64,000 nt of DNA from Dyadobacter beijingensis DSM 21582 (GCF_000382205.1 NZ_KB907790.1:124001-188000), one strand, 5' to 3'. Shown: positions 1 to 8,489, counted from the stretch's first letter. Notes: generated from the letters alone by a model not told the origin. Made by a program: numbers and translations.

Positions 1-2364
1 CAGCTCGCCTACCTGAATGGTGTCGGAGTTGTAGCAATCATTTCTGTCTTTTACTACGACACTATACTGGCCCGGCTGGCCGATCGTCACCTTGCGGGTG
101 TCTTCTCCCGTGCTCCACTTGTATTCAATCCACCGCTCGCTTTCTACACGCAGCACAATGGAGCTGTCACGGCATAATGTAGTATCAGGGCCGATGGAGA
201 ATGCCGGTGGCTTGCGCAATGTGATTTCGATGGTATCGGCAGCGTAGCAATCGCCTTGCGGGCCGTTGAATGCGATAGCAATGTAGCGGCCGGTGGAAGT
301 GGCATTGTAGGTACGGCCGCGGCCCACTACCCGTCCCCGGTTGATCCACGCGTACACTTCCGCATTCACCTTCATATCCAGCGGCACGTAAGCCCCGCAA
401 GTGTCTTTGTCAGGCCCCAGGTCGATGTTGGAAGGCGTTTCATAAATGGTTATTTCCTGCACGATGGTCGTGTCGGTACATTTGTTCGTAGCGCGCATGG
501 CCACCATGTATTTGCCGGGCTGCGTATAGGTATAAGTGGCTTGCTGCTGCTTGGAAGGCGCGGTGAATGAGCCATTGCCGAGAAAATCCCACGAATACAT
601 ATCCTCGATCGGGTCGCACATCGGGCTGGCCTGGAATGTCGTGGGCTCATTGGTACAGAAGCCGTCGGCCTCAAACCCCGGCCCGGACGATTCCTGCGTG
701 AAATCCTGGACCATATTCGGCAGACCGAGCTGGCTTTTTTTGCCGCCGAGGTTTACGCCGTCGCGTTCGTAGTCTACGCCCGTTAGCGAGTTGCCTTCCG
801 GTTCTCCGATCACGGCCAGGTATTCACTGCCTTCAATGGCCATGTAAATGCGGCCATCCGGCCCGAATTGTAATGCGCCGTATTTCTGCGTGGCGGAACT
901 GTCGATGGTAATGGCCGTTTCAATGACCAGGCTGTCGGGCAGCGAGAGGTCATATTGTTTCAAAAGGGATTTCGTACCGTTTTCACCCTGGAAAGACACA
1001 TACATTTTCTCTCCGCTTGGTGAGAATTCGATTCCGTAAGCAATGGGCGGCGCGGGGCCGAGATCCATTGTTTTTTTGTAGGTCAATGTGCCCGTAGAAT
1101 CATTGAAAGTGAACAATTCCACATAGTTGCGGGCCGGACCGGGGATTACCACGGCCAATTGCCGCTCACCGGTAGTGCTGTCGGGCGAGGAGAATTTCAT
1201 GTAACCTTCGGCCTTGTTCGTGCTGTCGTGCGCCATGCCCAGTTCGGGAGCGCTTACTTCGACAAGCCCGCCGGTGGTAGCGTGGAAAATGCGGAATTTA
1301 TTGGTGCCGTAATCGTGCGAAACGACCCAGTAAGTGCTGTCCCGGTCGTTGCGCACGGAGGCAATGCGCTCGGTGGTAGGCTGTTGCAACGTTGTATTTT
1401 GCTCAATAATCTGACCCAAACCATTATTGCGGCGCATGTCTACAACGCTCACGGTCAACAGCTTTTCGCCGTTGATGTCGGTAGTGGTAAACACATTATA
1501 TAAGTACTCGCAGCCGCGGCAAGTGGGCTGTGGCACAATGAGCACCGATTGCGTGGAATTCGGGCTACCCTTCATGGGCGCGCACGGCCCGAACGTGCAC
1601 GTCATTTCGTCCCCGTTCTTGTTCCAAACCTTTATACCATCCGAATAGAAGAGCAGTTGGCCTTTGGAATTGGCGATGGACGATGTTCCCTCGGGCGTGT
1701 TGAGCTTTCCGTCGGTTAATGGGGTTGGGGGTGTGTTGGAAAAATCCAGCCCTGCATTGCCGCCGAAGTACCATTTGGACCCTTCCTGCGCTTGCGGCTC
1801 CATACAGATCTTGACATTGATCCTGTTTTGAATCTTACAACCGTTCGGCATGATGACCTCCACGGAGTAACAGCCGGAGCTATCCACTTTCAAAGTTTGT
1901 GTCGTGTCGCCTTTGGGATACCAGATATATTTGGCACCGGCGGGTGCGCCATTGGGGTAAGGATCGAGGATCAGCGTGTCGCCTTTACAGATGGTCGTGT
2001 CGATTTTCCAGCCCTGAAATTCCGGCGGCAACTCCCCGATGTTGACGGATTGTGTCACGGTTTGGGTAGCGCCGCCTCTCAGTGTCCTGACCAGCGTTAC
2101 CGTGTAAGTGCCAGGTGACAGGTATGAGTGCTGCGGATTGCGGCGCGTATCGGTCGCTCCGGCTTCTCCGAAGCTCCATCGCCACGCGGTGGCAGTGGAG
2201 ACCGTATCCCTGAAAGAAGTTGAATCCGCTTCGCAGTCAGGGTTTTGCATGCATTGTCCCTGCACGAGAAAGGGCGTCTGTGCCCACGTACTCGCGGCGG
2301 AGAGCAGCATGAGCAGGCAGAGGACATAAAAAAAGTGCTGGTACCTATTATAAAATCGCCCCAT
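1..2364 (-). CDS. PKD-domain / beta-propeller secreted protein, probable type IX secretion cargo (C-terminus cut by window edge)
   Basis: The frame is open from ATG at 2364 down to base 1, giving 788 visible residues. The protein starts with a signal peptide (residues 1-29, ending STWAQ). A first PKD-like domain lies near 30-110 (WRWSFGE, then HSYLSPGTYTVTL), followed by an Ig/PKD-like segment. From about residue 195 a propeller-like region begins with KWYFGGNAGLDF and includes YGALQFGPDGRIYM near residue 495. Further PKD repeats follow (YSWDFLGNG, YTYTQPGKYMVAMRA). This layout is typical of very large Bacteroidota surface proteins that end in a type B sorting domain (gliding-motility-associated C-terminal domain); that domain would lie left of base 1 and is not seen. 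It is divergent from the PorP/SprF gene at 2589, a usual partner of such cargo. Function beyond secretion is unknown. Confidence 0.85.
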   Translation of the reverse strand, partial: MGRFYNRYQHFFYVLCLLMLLSAASTWAQTPFLVQGQCMQNPDCEADSTSFRDTVSTATAWRWSFGEAGATDTRRNPQHSYLSPGTYTVTLVRTLRGGATQTVTQSVNIGELPPEFQGWKIDTTICKGDTLILDPYPNGAPAGAKYIWYPKGDTTQTLKVDSSGCYSVEVIMPNGCKIQNRINVKICMEPQAQEGSKWYFGGNAGLDFSNTPPTPLTDGKLNTPEGTSSIANSKGQLLFYSDGIKVWNKNGDEMTCTFGPCAPMKGSPNSTQSVLIVPQPTCRGCEYLYNVFTTTDINGEKLLTVSVVDMRRNNGLGQIIEQNTTLQQPTTERIASVRNDRDSTYWVVSHDYGTNKFRIFHATTGGLVEVSAPELGMAHDSTNKAEGYMKFSSPDSTTGERQLAVVIPGPARNYVELFTFNDSTGTLTYKKTMDLGPAPPIAYGIEFSPSGEKMYVSFQGENGTKSLLKQYDLSLPDSLVIETAITIDSSATQKYGALQFGPDGRIYMAIEGSEYLAVIGEPEGNSLTGVDYERDGVNLGGKKSQLGLPNMVQDFTQESSGPGFEADGFCTNEPTTFQASPMCDPIEDMYSWDFLGNGSFTAPSKQQQATYTYTQPGKYMVAMRATNKCTDTTIVQEITIYETPSNIDLGPDKDTCGAYVPLDMKVNAEVYAWINRGRVVGRGRTYNATSTGRYIAIAFNGPQGDCYAADTIEITLRKPPAFSIGPDTTLCRDSSIVLRVESERWIEYKWSTGEDTRKVTIGQPGQYSVVVKDRNDCYNSDTIQVGEL

Positions 2365-2588
2365 GTTTCGTTACTTGTTCAAACACCCCTAGCCGTCTCA
2401 TAGAATATTCAAGTTACCCGACATTACTAACGAAAATAAAATGTTAAAATTTTGTGCGGTAATGTCGTAAAAACCACTCTAATTTGAATATTAATACGCA
2501 ATTTGGAGATATTTTGTGAAATTAATCAGGTAAATTTTTTGTGCCCGGAAAGGGTCCGTTTTTAAGGAAGCGGCAAGCTGATAAATCT

Positions 2589-3620
2589 ATGACCAAGCGT
2601 TTACTTCTTCTCTTCATACTGACACTGCTTTGCCTTAAAGGTTGGAGCCAGGACCCGCAATTTTCGCAGTTCTATGCAAACCCTCTTTACCTGAACCCGG
2701 CATTGGCCGGAGGAGCGCTGGCACCGCGTGCAACCATCAATTACCGTAACCAATGGCCTTCCTTGTCGGCCAACTTTGTCACCACTTCCTTCGGTGCCGA
2801 TATGTTTTTACCCAATGTCAACAGCGGCGTGGGCGTACTCGTGACAATGGACAGCCAGGGACTGGGTAACCTTAAATCGACAGAGGCTGCATTGCAATAT
2901 TCTTATCAGATTCAGTTTAACGAACTGACTTCCCTTCGCCTGGGCATCCAGGGCGGTATCGCTTCCCGTACGCTGGACTATTTCGGATTGACTTTCGGAG
3001 ATCAATACAATAATGGCGGACTTACCGGTCAGCCATCCGAAGATCCGTTCGCGAAAGGCGGTCCTAATGTGTTCTATGCCGATTTCGGTGCCGGGGCGAT
3101 GCTCTACTCGGACTGGTACTGGGCTGGTATTTCCGCCCACCACCTTAACCGCCCGAACCAGGCATTTTCGGACCTCACGCAGGCGCGGCTCCCGGTAAAA
3201 GCAAGTTTGCAGGCCGGTTTGCGTATTCCTTTTGCGGGCTATACATTCCTGGGCGACGAAATCGACAAGGAGAAAACCATTTCTCCCGCTATTATGTACA
3301 AAAAGCAGGGCAAATACGACCAGTTCGATGCCGGGATGTATGTGACCATCGAGCCGTTGGTGCTCGGGGCCTGGTACCGCGGTATTCCATTTAAAAAATA
3401 CGAGCAGAATATCAATAACCACGAATCGCTGATATTCCTGGCCGGTTTTCGCCAGGACAAATTTTCGATCGGTTACAGCTACGACCTCACCATTTCTACA
3501 TTGGGCGCAGGCAGCGGCGGCGCGCACGAAATCTCGCTGTCCTACGTTTTCGCCCCGCTCGATTCGAAGCCGAAACGTCCGAAAGCACGTAAGCGCCAGT
3601 TATCTTGTCCGAAGTTCTGA
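2589..3620 (+). CDS. PorP/SprF family type IX secretion system membrane protein
   Basis: A 343-residue outer-membrane barrel protein. I chose ATG 2589 over an in-frame GTG at 2541 because it begins directly with a signal peptide (MTKRLLLLFILTLLCLKGWSQ). The mature start DPQFSQFYANPLYLNPALAG is the hallmark of the PorP/SprF family. The rest alternates short hydrophobic strands and glycine-rich turns, as expected of a beta-barrel. The C-terminus is strongly basic (KPKRPKARKRQ). Family members help deliver or anchor type B cargo of the type IX secretion system at the cell surface. The divergent neighbour at 2364 is such a cargo candidate, and the two share a 224-base AT-rich upstream region, so they may be co-regulated. 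The exact partner relationship is inferred from context. Confidence 0.9.
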   Translation: MTKRLLLLFILTLLCLKGWSQDPQFSQFYANPLYLNPALAGGALAPRATINYRNQWPSLSANFVTTSFGADMFLPNVNSGVGVLVTMDSQGLGNLKSTEAALQYSYQIQFNELTSLRLGIQGGIASRTLDYFGLTFGDQYNNGGLTGQPSEDPFAKGGPNVFYADFGAGAMLYSDWYWAGISAHHLNRPNQAFSDLTQARLPVKASLQAGLRIPFAGYTFLGDEIDKEKTISPAIMYKKQGKYDQFDAGMYVTIEPLVLGAWYRGIPFKKYEQNINNHESLIFLAGFRQDKFSIGYSYDLTISTLGAGSGGAHEISLSYVFAPLDSKPKRPKARKRQLSCPKF

Positions 3621-3735
3621 GAAGCCGGCACCGCACGGCTGTGCTAAGAATTAAATTAGCGGGTTTTGCGATAGGGTAAACCTGCCATTCACGAGTCTTT
3701 TCGGGTAGTTATCAAATTTAACCGATTACTACCCC

Positions 3736-4524
3736 ATGCTCCGACAGCCGAAACAGAAATTTGCGTTCTTCATGCTGCTTCTGACAGCAGCATTACATGC
3801 CGTTGCCGCACCTCCGAAACGCGAATTTTACGAAATCAAAATTTATCATCTTAAAAACACGGATCAGGAGGCCCGCGTGGAAGCCTTCCTCAAAGACGCA
3901 TACGTGCCTGCCGCGCACCGCGCGGGTATCAAGAACGTTGGCGTTTTCAAGCCTGTTCCCACCGATACCATGGCCGGTAAGCTCATTTACGTGCTCACGC
4001 CGCTGAAATCGCTCGATCAGTTGCTCACATTGCCTAAAACGCTAGATAAAGACGCGGCATACGCATCGGCGGGAACCGATTATATCGATGCCAATTACAA
4101 AACGCCTCCCTACGCGCGCTTTGAATCGATCGTTCTGCAAGCTTTTACGGATGCGCCCATGCACATGAAGCCCAACCTGACCGGTCCGAAAAGCCAGCGC
4201 GTGTATGAGCTGCGCAGCTACGAAGGGCATACCGAGAAAATTTACCGGAACAAGGTGAAAATGTTCAATGCAGGAGGGGAAGTGCCGCTTTTCAAACGCC
4301 TTGGCTTCAATGCGGTATTCTACGGCGAGGTGATCGCCGGCAGCCATATGCCGAACCTGATGTACATGACCACGTTCGAGGACAAAGCTTCGCGTGACGC
4401 GCATTGGAAATCGTTCACCGAGGACTCGGAATGGCTCAAACTGAAAGCAAACCCAGAGTACCAGAACAACGTGTCAAAAAACACCAGCTTCTATTTGTAT
4501 CCCACCGAATATTCGGATATATAG
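3736..4524 (+). CDS. NIPSNAP family protein, exported
   Basis: 262 residues. An N-terminal signal peptide (residues 1-25, MLLLTAALHAVAA) is followed by FYEIKIYHLKN, the usual opening of a NIPSNAP (ferredoxin-like, dimeric alpha/beta barrel) domain. A second copy begins near residue 157 with RVYELRSYEGHTEKIYRNK. Two tandem NIPSNAP halves with a signal peptide are common in Bacteroidota; the biochemical role is not known. The gene stands alone, with 115 bases between it and porP/sprF and a hairpin terminator after it at 4550-4603, so it is probably monocistronic. Confidence 0.8.
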   Translation: MLRQPKQKFAFFMLLLTAALHAVAAPPKREFYEIKIYHLKNTDQEARVEAFLKDAYVPAAHRAGIKNVGVFKPVPTDTMAGKLIYVLTPLKSLDQLLTLPKTLDKDAAYASAGTDYIDANYKTPPYARFESIVLQAFTDAPMHMKPNLTGPKSQRVYELRSYEGHTEKIYRNKVKMFNAGGEVPLFKRLGFNAVFYGEVIAGSHMPNLMYMTTFEDKASRDAHWKSFTEDSEWLKLKANPEYQNNVSKNTSFYLYPTEYSDI

Positions 4525-4549
4525 CATCTGAAACGGTTCCAATCATTTG

Positions 4550-4603
4550 AAATGATGAACAAGGGCAGGTTCCGTTTCGGACAGGCCGGTTCATCATTTT
4601 TTG
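4550..4603 (+). terminator. Rho-independent terminator after the NIPSNAP gene
   Basis: AAATGATGAAC at 4550-4560 pairs with GTTCATCATTT at 4589-4599, and a T run follows directly. The loop is long (28 bases) and contains a small inner stem CCGTTTCGG. It lies just before the oxidoreductase start at 4620. Confidence 0.7.
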
Positions 4604-4619
4604 TTTAAACCCCAACATT

Positions 4620-5630
4620 ATGAAAGCCGCTATTTTAAAAAGTCTTCATGAGCCGCTGGTGATTGAAGAAACGCAAAAGCCAAACCCCGGCCCGGGAGAG
4701 GTGATCGTGGAGGTGAAGGCCGCGTCGCTGAACCACCGCGATGTGTGGATACAGAAAGGACTTTACCCCCGAATTACAACACCCATCATCCCCGGCTCCG
4801 ACGGCGCAGGCATTGTGACCGAAGTGGGTGATGGTGTAGCCAAAAGCTGGATCGGGAAGGAAGTGATCATTAACCCGTCCCAGAACTGGGGCGATAATCC
4901 CGATTTTTACAGTGAAGACCATAAAATCCTCGGCCTGCCGGATAACGGCACATTTGCCGGATATGTGAAAACGGAAGCGAAGTACCTGGCCGAAAAGCCG
5001 GCGCATTTATCATTCGAAGAAGCTGCGGCCGTGCCGATGGGCGGGCTTACGGCCTGGCGGTCGCTCATCACGCGCTGCCGGTTCAAAGAAGGGGATCGTG
5101 TGCTCGTAACGGGTGCGGGCGGCGGCGTGGCGCTTTTTGCGATCCAGTTCGCCATTGCGGCGGGCGCGGAAGTATGGGTAACCTCGGGTTCCGACCAGAA
5201 AATACAGCGGGCGATCGAAATGGGTGCGAAAGGAGGTATTAACTATAAAAACCCGACGTGGTTCCGCGATCTGCTCGTGAAAGCGCGCGGTCCGAAGACG
5301 GGATATTTCAATGTGATTATCGACAGCGCGGGAGGTCCGGGTTTTGCCAAACTGATCGACATTGCCGCGCCGGGAGCGCGCATTTGTTTCTACGGCGGCG
5401 GTACGGGCAACATTACCGACATTGTGCCCGCCAAAGTGTTTTTCAAACAATTGAACATCCTCGGCAGCACAATGGGTACCGAGGCAGAATTTGCCGACAT
5501 GGTGCAATTCATCAGCGAAAAGCAGATCGTGCCGGTGATCGACCGGGTCTTCCCGCTGGAAGAAGCCGAGCAGGCACTCCGCTACATGGATGCCGGGCAG
5601 CAGTTCGGTAAAATCGTGCTCTCGTTGTAA
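4620..5630 (+). CDS. Zinc-independent MDR alcohol dehydrogenase / quinone oxidoreductase family
   Basis: 336 residues, a full-length medium-chain dehydrogenase/reductase. The N-terminal GroES-like domain contains ASLNHRDVW and PGSDGAG. The Rossmann part carries VLVTGAGGGVALFAIQFA near residue 160, the NAD(P)H-binding loop. The Asn-His-Arg-Asp motif fits the zinc-lacking quinone-reductase-like branch. The substrate cannot be told. It converges with murQ, with only two bases between the stop codons, and is probably transcribed alone from the gap after 4603. Confidence 0.85.
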   Translation: MKAAILKSLHEPLVIEETQKPNPGPGEVIVEVKAASLNHRDVWIQKGLYPRITTPIIPGSDGAGIVTEVGDGVAKSWIGKEVIINPSQNWGDNPDFYSEDHKILGLPDNGTFAGYVKTEAKYLAEKPAHLSFEEAAAVPMGGLTAWRSLITRCRFKEGDRVLVTGAGGGVALFAIQFAIAAGAEVWVTSGSDQKIQRAIEMGAKGGINYKNPTWFRDLLVKARGPKTGYFNVIIDSAGGPGFAKLIDIAAPGARICFYGGGTGNITDIVPAKVFFKQLNILGSTMGTEAEFADMVQFISEKQIVPVIDRVFPLEEAEQALRYMDAGQQFGKIVLSL

Positions 5631-5632
5631 TG

Positions 5633-6436
5633 CTATTTGCGGACGGCCTCGATGGCCGCGCGCACGCTTCCGTGCTCGTCGAGCAGTGATTGCGCTTCAT
5701 CCGGCGCGATATTCAGCTCGTCAATGATCATACGCAACGCCCTGTTGACCAGTTTTTCGTTGGTGAGCTGCATATCGACCATCTTGTTACCTTTCACCTT
5801 GCCCAGGCGGATCATGACCGAAGTCGAAATCATGTTCAGCGCCAGTTTCTGGGCCGTGCCGGATTTCATACGCGTGCTACCGGTGAGAAATTCAGGACCG
5901 ACGACTATTTCAACGGGATATTCGGCTGCTTTGGCTACTGCCGAGCCGTCGTTGCAAACCACGCAGCCCGTGAGCAAGCCCGCATTGCGCGCTTCGTTCA
6001 AGCCGCCGATCACATAAGGCGTGCGGCCGGAAGCGGCAATACCTACCAATGTATCGTTTTCATTGGGCGCGAATGCTGCCAGGTCTTTCCACGCCTGGTT
6101 CCAGTCGTCTTCCGCGTTTTCCACCGCTTTCCGGATAGCGGTATCGCCGCCGGCGATGATTCCTACCACGAGATCGAAAGGTACGCCGAATGTCGGCGGG
6201 CATTCCGACGCATCCACTACGCCTAATCTTCCGCTGGTGCCTGCCCCGATATAGAAGAGCCGGCCGCCCTTTTTCATCCTCGGCACGATCTGCTCCACCA
6301 ATGCTTCGATCTGCGGGATCGATTTCTGAACGGCATGAGGTACGGTCTGGTCCTCGCGGTTAATGGAGGTCAGGATTTCGTTAACACTCATTTTTTCGAG
6401 GTCATTATAGTAGGAAGATGATTCGGTCGTCAGCAT
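5633..6436 (-). CDS. murQ: N-acetylmuramic acid 6-phosphate etherase
   Basis: MurQ cleaves the lactyl ether of MurNAc-6-phosphate to give GlcNAc-6-phosphate and D-lactate during cell-wall recycling in the cytoplasm. The 267-residue protein starts at MLTTESSSYY; an in-frame ATG 57 bases upstream adds an unlikely basic extension. The SIS domain is clear: GAGTSGRLGVVDASECPPTF at residues 64-83, then GSTRMKSGTAQKLALNMIS and VDMQLTNEKL, all signature segments of the family. No mupP, amgK or phosphotransferase gene lies nearby, so the source of MurNAc-6-phosphate is not visible here. Confidence 0.95.
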   Translation of the reverse strand: MLTTESSSYYNDLEKMSVNEILTSINREDQTVPHAVQKSIPQIEALVEQIVPRMKKGGRLFYIGAGTSGRLGVVDASECPPTFGVPFDLVVGIIAGGDTAIRKAVENAEDDWNQAWKDLAAFAPNENDTLVGIAASGRTPYVIGGLNEARNAGLLTGCVVCNDGSAVAKAAEYPVEIVVGPEFLTGSTRMKSGTAQKLALNMISTSVMIRLGKVKGNKMVDMQLTNEKLVNRALRMIIDELNIAPDEAQSLLDEHGSVRAAIEAVRK

Positions 6437-6546
6437 TGTGGTTCGTGGTTTTTGGAATTCAAAATTAAATCTTTTCCGATAACGATCCCGCACCGGGAAG
6501 AAATTTGGTATTTATCATAGATTAATAACAAAAAATCCTTCCAATG

Positions 6547-6578
6547 TTTGGAAAATAAAAAGATTGGCTCCTAATTTG
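6547..6578 (+). promoter_or_regulatory. Candidate promoter of the ilvD operon
   Basis: TTTG at 6547-6550 and CTAATTTG at 6571-6578 are separated by 20 bases, resembling the Bacteroidota -33 TTTG / -7 TAnnTTTG pattern with two mismatches in the -7 box. By itself this is weak. It gains weight because the same layout, with the same 18-base distance from the -7 TTTG to a shared palindrome, recurs before leuA at 19537-19567. Transcription would start near 6585. Confidence 0.45.
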
Positions 6579-6596
6579 TAACACCAAGTCAAAAAC

Positions 6597-6610
6597 AGCG
6601 AAATTTCGCT
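6597..6610 (+). promoter_or_regulatory. Palindrome AGCGAAATTTCGCT in the ilvD leader, shared with leuA
   Basis: A perfect 14-base palindrome; 13 of its bases recur at 19586-19598 in the leuA leader. It could be a protein operator just downstream of the transcription start, or in RNA a small 5' hairpin (AGCGA / UCGCU around AAUU). It lies 21 bases before the leader peptide start. Confidence 0.55.
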
Positions 6611-6631
6611 AGACTTAAATGTTACGCTAAA

Positions 6632-6679
6632 ATGAAATCGACAATCATCGTCCCGGTCCTACTTATCGTCACGCAATAG
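6632..6679 (+). CDS. ilv leader peptide (15 residues, MKSTIIVPVLLIVTQ)
   Basis: ATG at 6632 opens a 15-codon ORF ending in TAG at 6677-6679. The peptide holds three Ile, three Val and two Leu in residues 5-13. Eight branched-chain residues among nine positions directly before a terminator and before ilvD is the classic sign of an attenuation leader. Slow decoding when charged Ile-, Val- or Leu-tRNA is scarce would stall the ribosome over 6644-6670. No Shine-Dalgarno site is evident, as is normal for Bacteroidota. It is too short for routine gene calling. Confidence 0.8.
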   Translation: MKSTIIVPVLLIVTQ

Positions 6680-6740
6680 CGTGAGTGGGATGATAGCACA
6701 TAACTGGCACCTCACTCACACAACCGAGTGGGGTGTTTTT
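6669..6740 (+). promoter_or_regulatory. Transcription attenuator of the ilvD operon
   Basis: Three mutually exclusive stems can be drawn. Stem 1:2 is TCACGC (6669-6674) with GCGTGA (6679-6684), a perfect six-pair stem around AATA. Stem 2:3 (antiterminator) is GTGAGTGGG (6681-6689) with CTCACTCAC (6711-6719), nine pairs with one G-U. Stem 3:4 (terminator) is CACCTCACTC (6708-6717) with GAGTGGGGTG (6726-6735), ten pairs with one G-U, then TTTTT. A ribosome stalled in the leader would block segment 1 and permit antitermination; one that reaches the stop at 6679 would cover segment 2 and permit termination. The pairing is seen in the sequence; the mechanism follows from the known his/trp/ilv attenuators. 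Confidence 0.8.
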
Positions 6741-6761
6741 ATTTAAATACAATCATTCACT

Positions 6762-8447
6762 ATGGCGACAGAATTAAACAGATTTTCGAAGACCCTTACC
6801 CAGGAAGTTACTAACCCCGCAGCGCAGGCCATGCTTTACGGCATTGGTCTGAAGGAAGAAGATTTCGTGAAACCGCAGATCGGTATTGCCAGCACCGGTT
6901 ATGAGGGGAATCCTTGCAACATGCACCTGAACGGCTTGTCGGTGTACGTGAAACAGGGTGTGAATGCGAATGATATGGTCGGCCTGATCTTCAACACGAT
7001 CGGTGTGTCGGACGGTATGACCAACGGGAACGACGGTATGCGCTACTCGCTGCCGAGTCGCGACATTATTGCGGATTCGATCGAAACGGTCGTGGCGGCG
7101 CAATGGTACGATGGCGTGATCGCGGTGGTAGGTTGTGACAAAAACATGCCGGGTGCCATTATGGCGATGGCGCGTCTGGACCGTCCTTCGATCATGGTGT
7201 ACGGCGGAACGATCCGTTCGGGACATTATAAAGGACAAAAACTGGACATCGTTTCGGCATTCGAAGCGTTGGGTAAGAAGTTTGCGAACAATATATCTGA
7301 CGAAGATTACAAAGGTGTAATTCAAAATTCGATCCCTGGCCAGGGTGCTTGCGGCGGTATGTATACGGCCAACACGATGGCGTCGTCGATCGAGGCAATG
7401 GGATTGAGCCTGCCGTTCAGCAGCTCCTACCCGGCCACGCACGAAGGCAAGCAGGAAGAATGCAAGAAGATCGGTGCGGCGATGAAGAAATTGCTCGAAC
7501 TGAACATTACGCCGAAAGACATTATTACTAAAAAGTCGCTTGAAAACGCACTGACCGTCGTAATGGCGCTCGGCGGATCTACCAACGCGGCATTGCATTA
7601 CCTGGCGATTGCTCGTGCGGCAGACATTCCTTTGACATTGGACGACATTCAGGCGATCTCGGACCGCACGCCGTTCATCGCGGATTTGAAGCCTAGCGGT
7701 AAATACTTCATGGAAGATATCCTGGAAATCGGCGGTGTTCCTGCGGTGACCAAGTATTTGTATTCGGTAGGACTCATTCACGGAGATTGCATTACGGTTA
7801 CAGGCAAGACTGTCGCTGAAAACCTCGCAGAGGCGCCGGATTTGAATTTTGAAACACAAAAAATGGTGTTCCCGATCGAAACACCGATCAAGCCTTCGGG
7901 CCACATTCAGGTGCTTTACGGTAACCTGGCGCCAAGCGGAGCAGTTGCGAAAATCACCGGCAAGGAAGGTCTGACGTTCGATGGCGAAGCCAAAGTGTGC
8001 GAGCACGAATCGGAGATTATCGACATGCTGTCGAAAGGAGAAATCAAGGCCGGCCACGTGGTAGTAATCCGTAATGCAGGCCCGAAAGGCGGTCCGGGTA
8101 TGTCGGAAATGCTGAAACCTACTTCCGCGGTAATGGGAGCGGGCCTGGGCGACAAGATCGCATTGATCACCGACGGTCGTTTCTCAGGCGGTACGCACGG
8201 TTTCGTGGTAGGCCACATTACTCCGGAAGCATTCGAAGGCGGGCCGATCGCGCTCGTGAAAGACGGCGACCGGATCAGCATCGATGCCAACACCCGCGTC
8301 CTGACGCTGCACATTTCCGACGAAGAAATGGCAGCCCGCAAAGCCGCCTGGGTACAACCCGCGCCGCGCTTTACAAAAGGTATGCTGGGAAGATATATCA
8401 GAACCGTGAAGTCGGCCAGCGAAGGCTGCGTGACTGACGAAGCGTAA
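6762..8447 (+). CDS. ilvD: Dihydroxy-acid dehydratase
   Basis: IlvD dehydrates 2,3-dihydroxy-3-methylbutanoate (or -pentanoate) to the 2-oxoacid precursor of Val/Leu (or Ile). The 561-residue length is normal for the family. Three cysteines expected to hold the iron-sulfur cluster are present: C52 (GNPCNMH), C125 (VGCDKNMPG) and C196 (GQGACGGMYTANTM). The C-terminal swivelling half contains GRFSGGTHGFVVGHI. It is the first gene of ilvD-ilvB-ilvN-ilvC and lies 22 bases after the attenuator T run, so the leader should control the whole operon. Confidence 0.97.
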   Translation: MATELNRFSKTLTQEVTNPAAQAMLYGIGLKEEDFVKPQIGIASTGYEGNPCNMHLNGLSVYVKQGVNANDMVGLIFNTIGVSDGMTNGNDGMRYSLPSRDIIADSIETVVAAQWYDGVIAVVGCDKNMPGAIMAMARLDRPSIMVYGGTIRSGHYKGQKLDIVSAFEALGKKFANNISDEDYKGVIQNSIPGQGACGGMYTANTMASSIEAMGLSLPFSSSYPATHEGKQEECKKIGAAMKKLLELNITPKDIITKKSLENALTVVMALGGSTNAALHYLAIARAADIPLTLDDIQAISDRTPFIADLKPSGKYFMEDILEIGGVPAVTKYLYSVGLIHGDCITVTGKTVAENLAEAPDLNFETQKMVFPIETPIKPSGHIQVLYGNLAPSGAVAKITGKEGLTFDGEAKVCEHESEIIDMLSKGEIKAGHVVVIRNAGPKGGPGMSEMLKPTSAVMGAGLGDKIALITDGRFSGGTHGFVVGHITPEAFEGGPIALVKDGDRISIDANTRVLTLHISDEEMAARKAAWVQPAPRFTKGMLGRYIRTVKSASEGCVTDEA

Positions 8448-8489
8448 AATTCACGATAGAAATTCATCCGACTAAACAATACAGAGGTC

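Larger units (their letters stand above)
6437..6761. other. 325-base intergenic region holding the ilvD leader/attenuator
   Basis: This gap lies between the divergent murQ and ilvD genes. It holds a candidate promoter (6547-6578), a 14-base palindrome (6597-6610), a 15-codon leader peptide gene (6632-6679) and the attenuator hairpins (6669-6740), each listed separately. Bases 6437-6530 should hold the murQ promoter, which I could not place with confidence. A short inverted repeat, TTCCAA-tg-TTTGGAA, sits at 6539-6553. Confidence 0.7.

Noticed and set aside
2808..3527. 239-codon open frame antisense to porP/sprF
   Set aside because: Contained in a well-supported gene and without signal, motif or plausible start context.
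5633..6436. Reading murQ as a glucokinase-regulator-like protein
   Set aside because: The length and the GAGTSGRLG and GSTRMKSGTAQ motifs fit the bacterial etherase; the eukaryotic regulator is about twice as long.
6774..8057. 427-codon open frame antisense to ilvD
   Set aside because: It lies wholly within ilvD, has an Arg/His/Val-rich composition typical of complement reading, and shows no recognisable domain.
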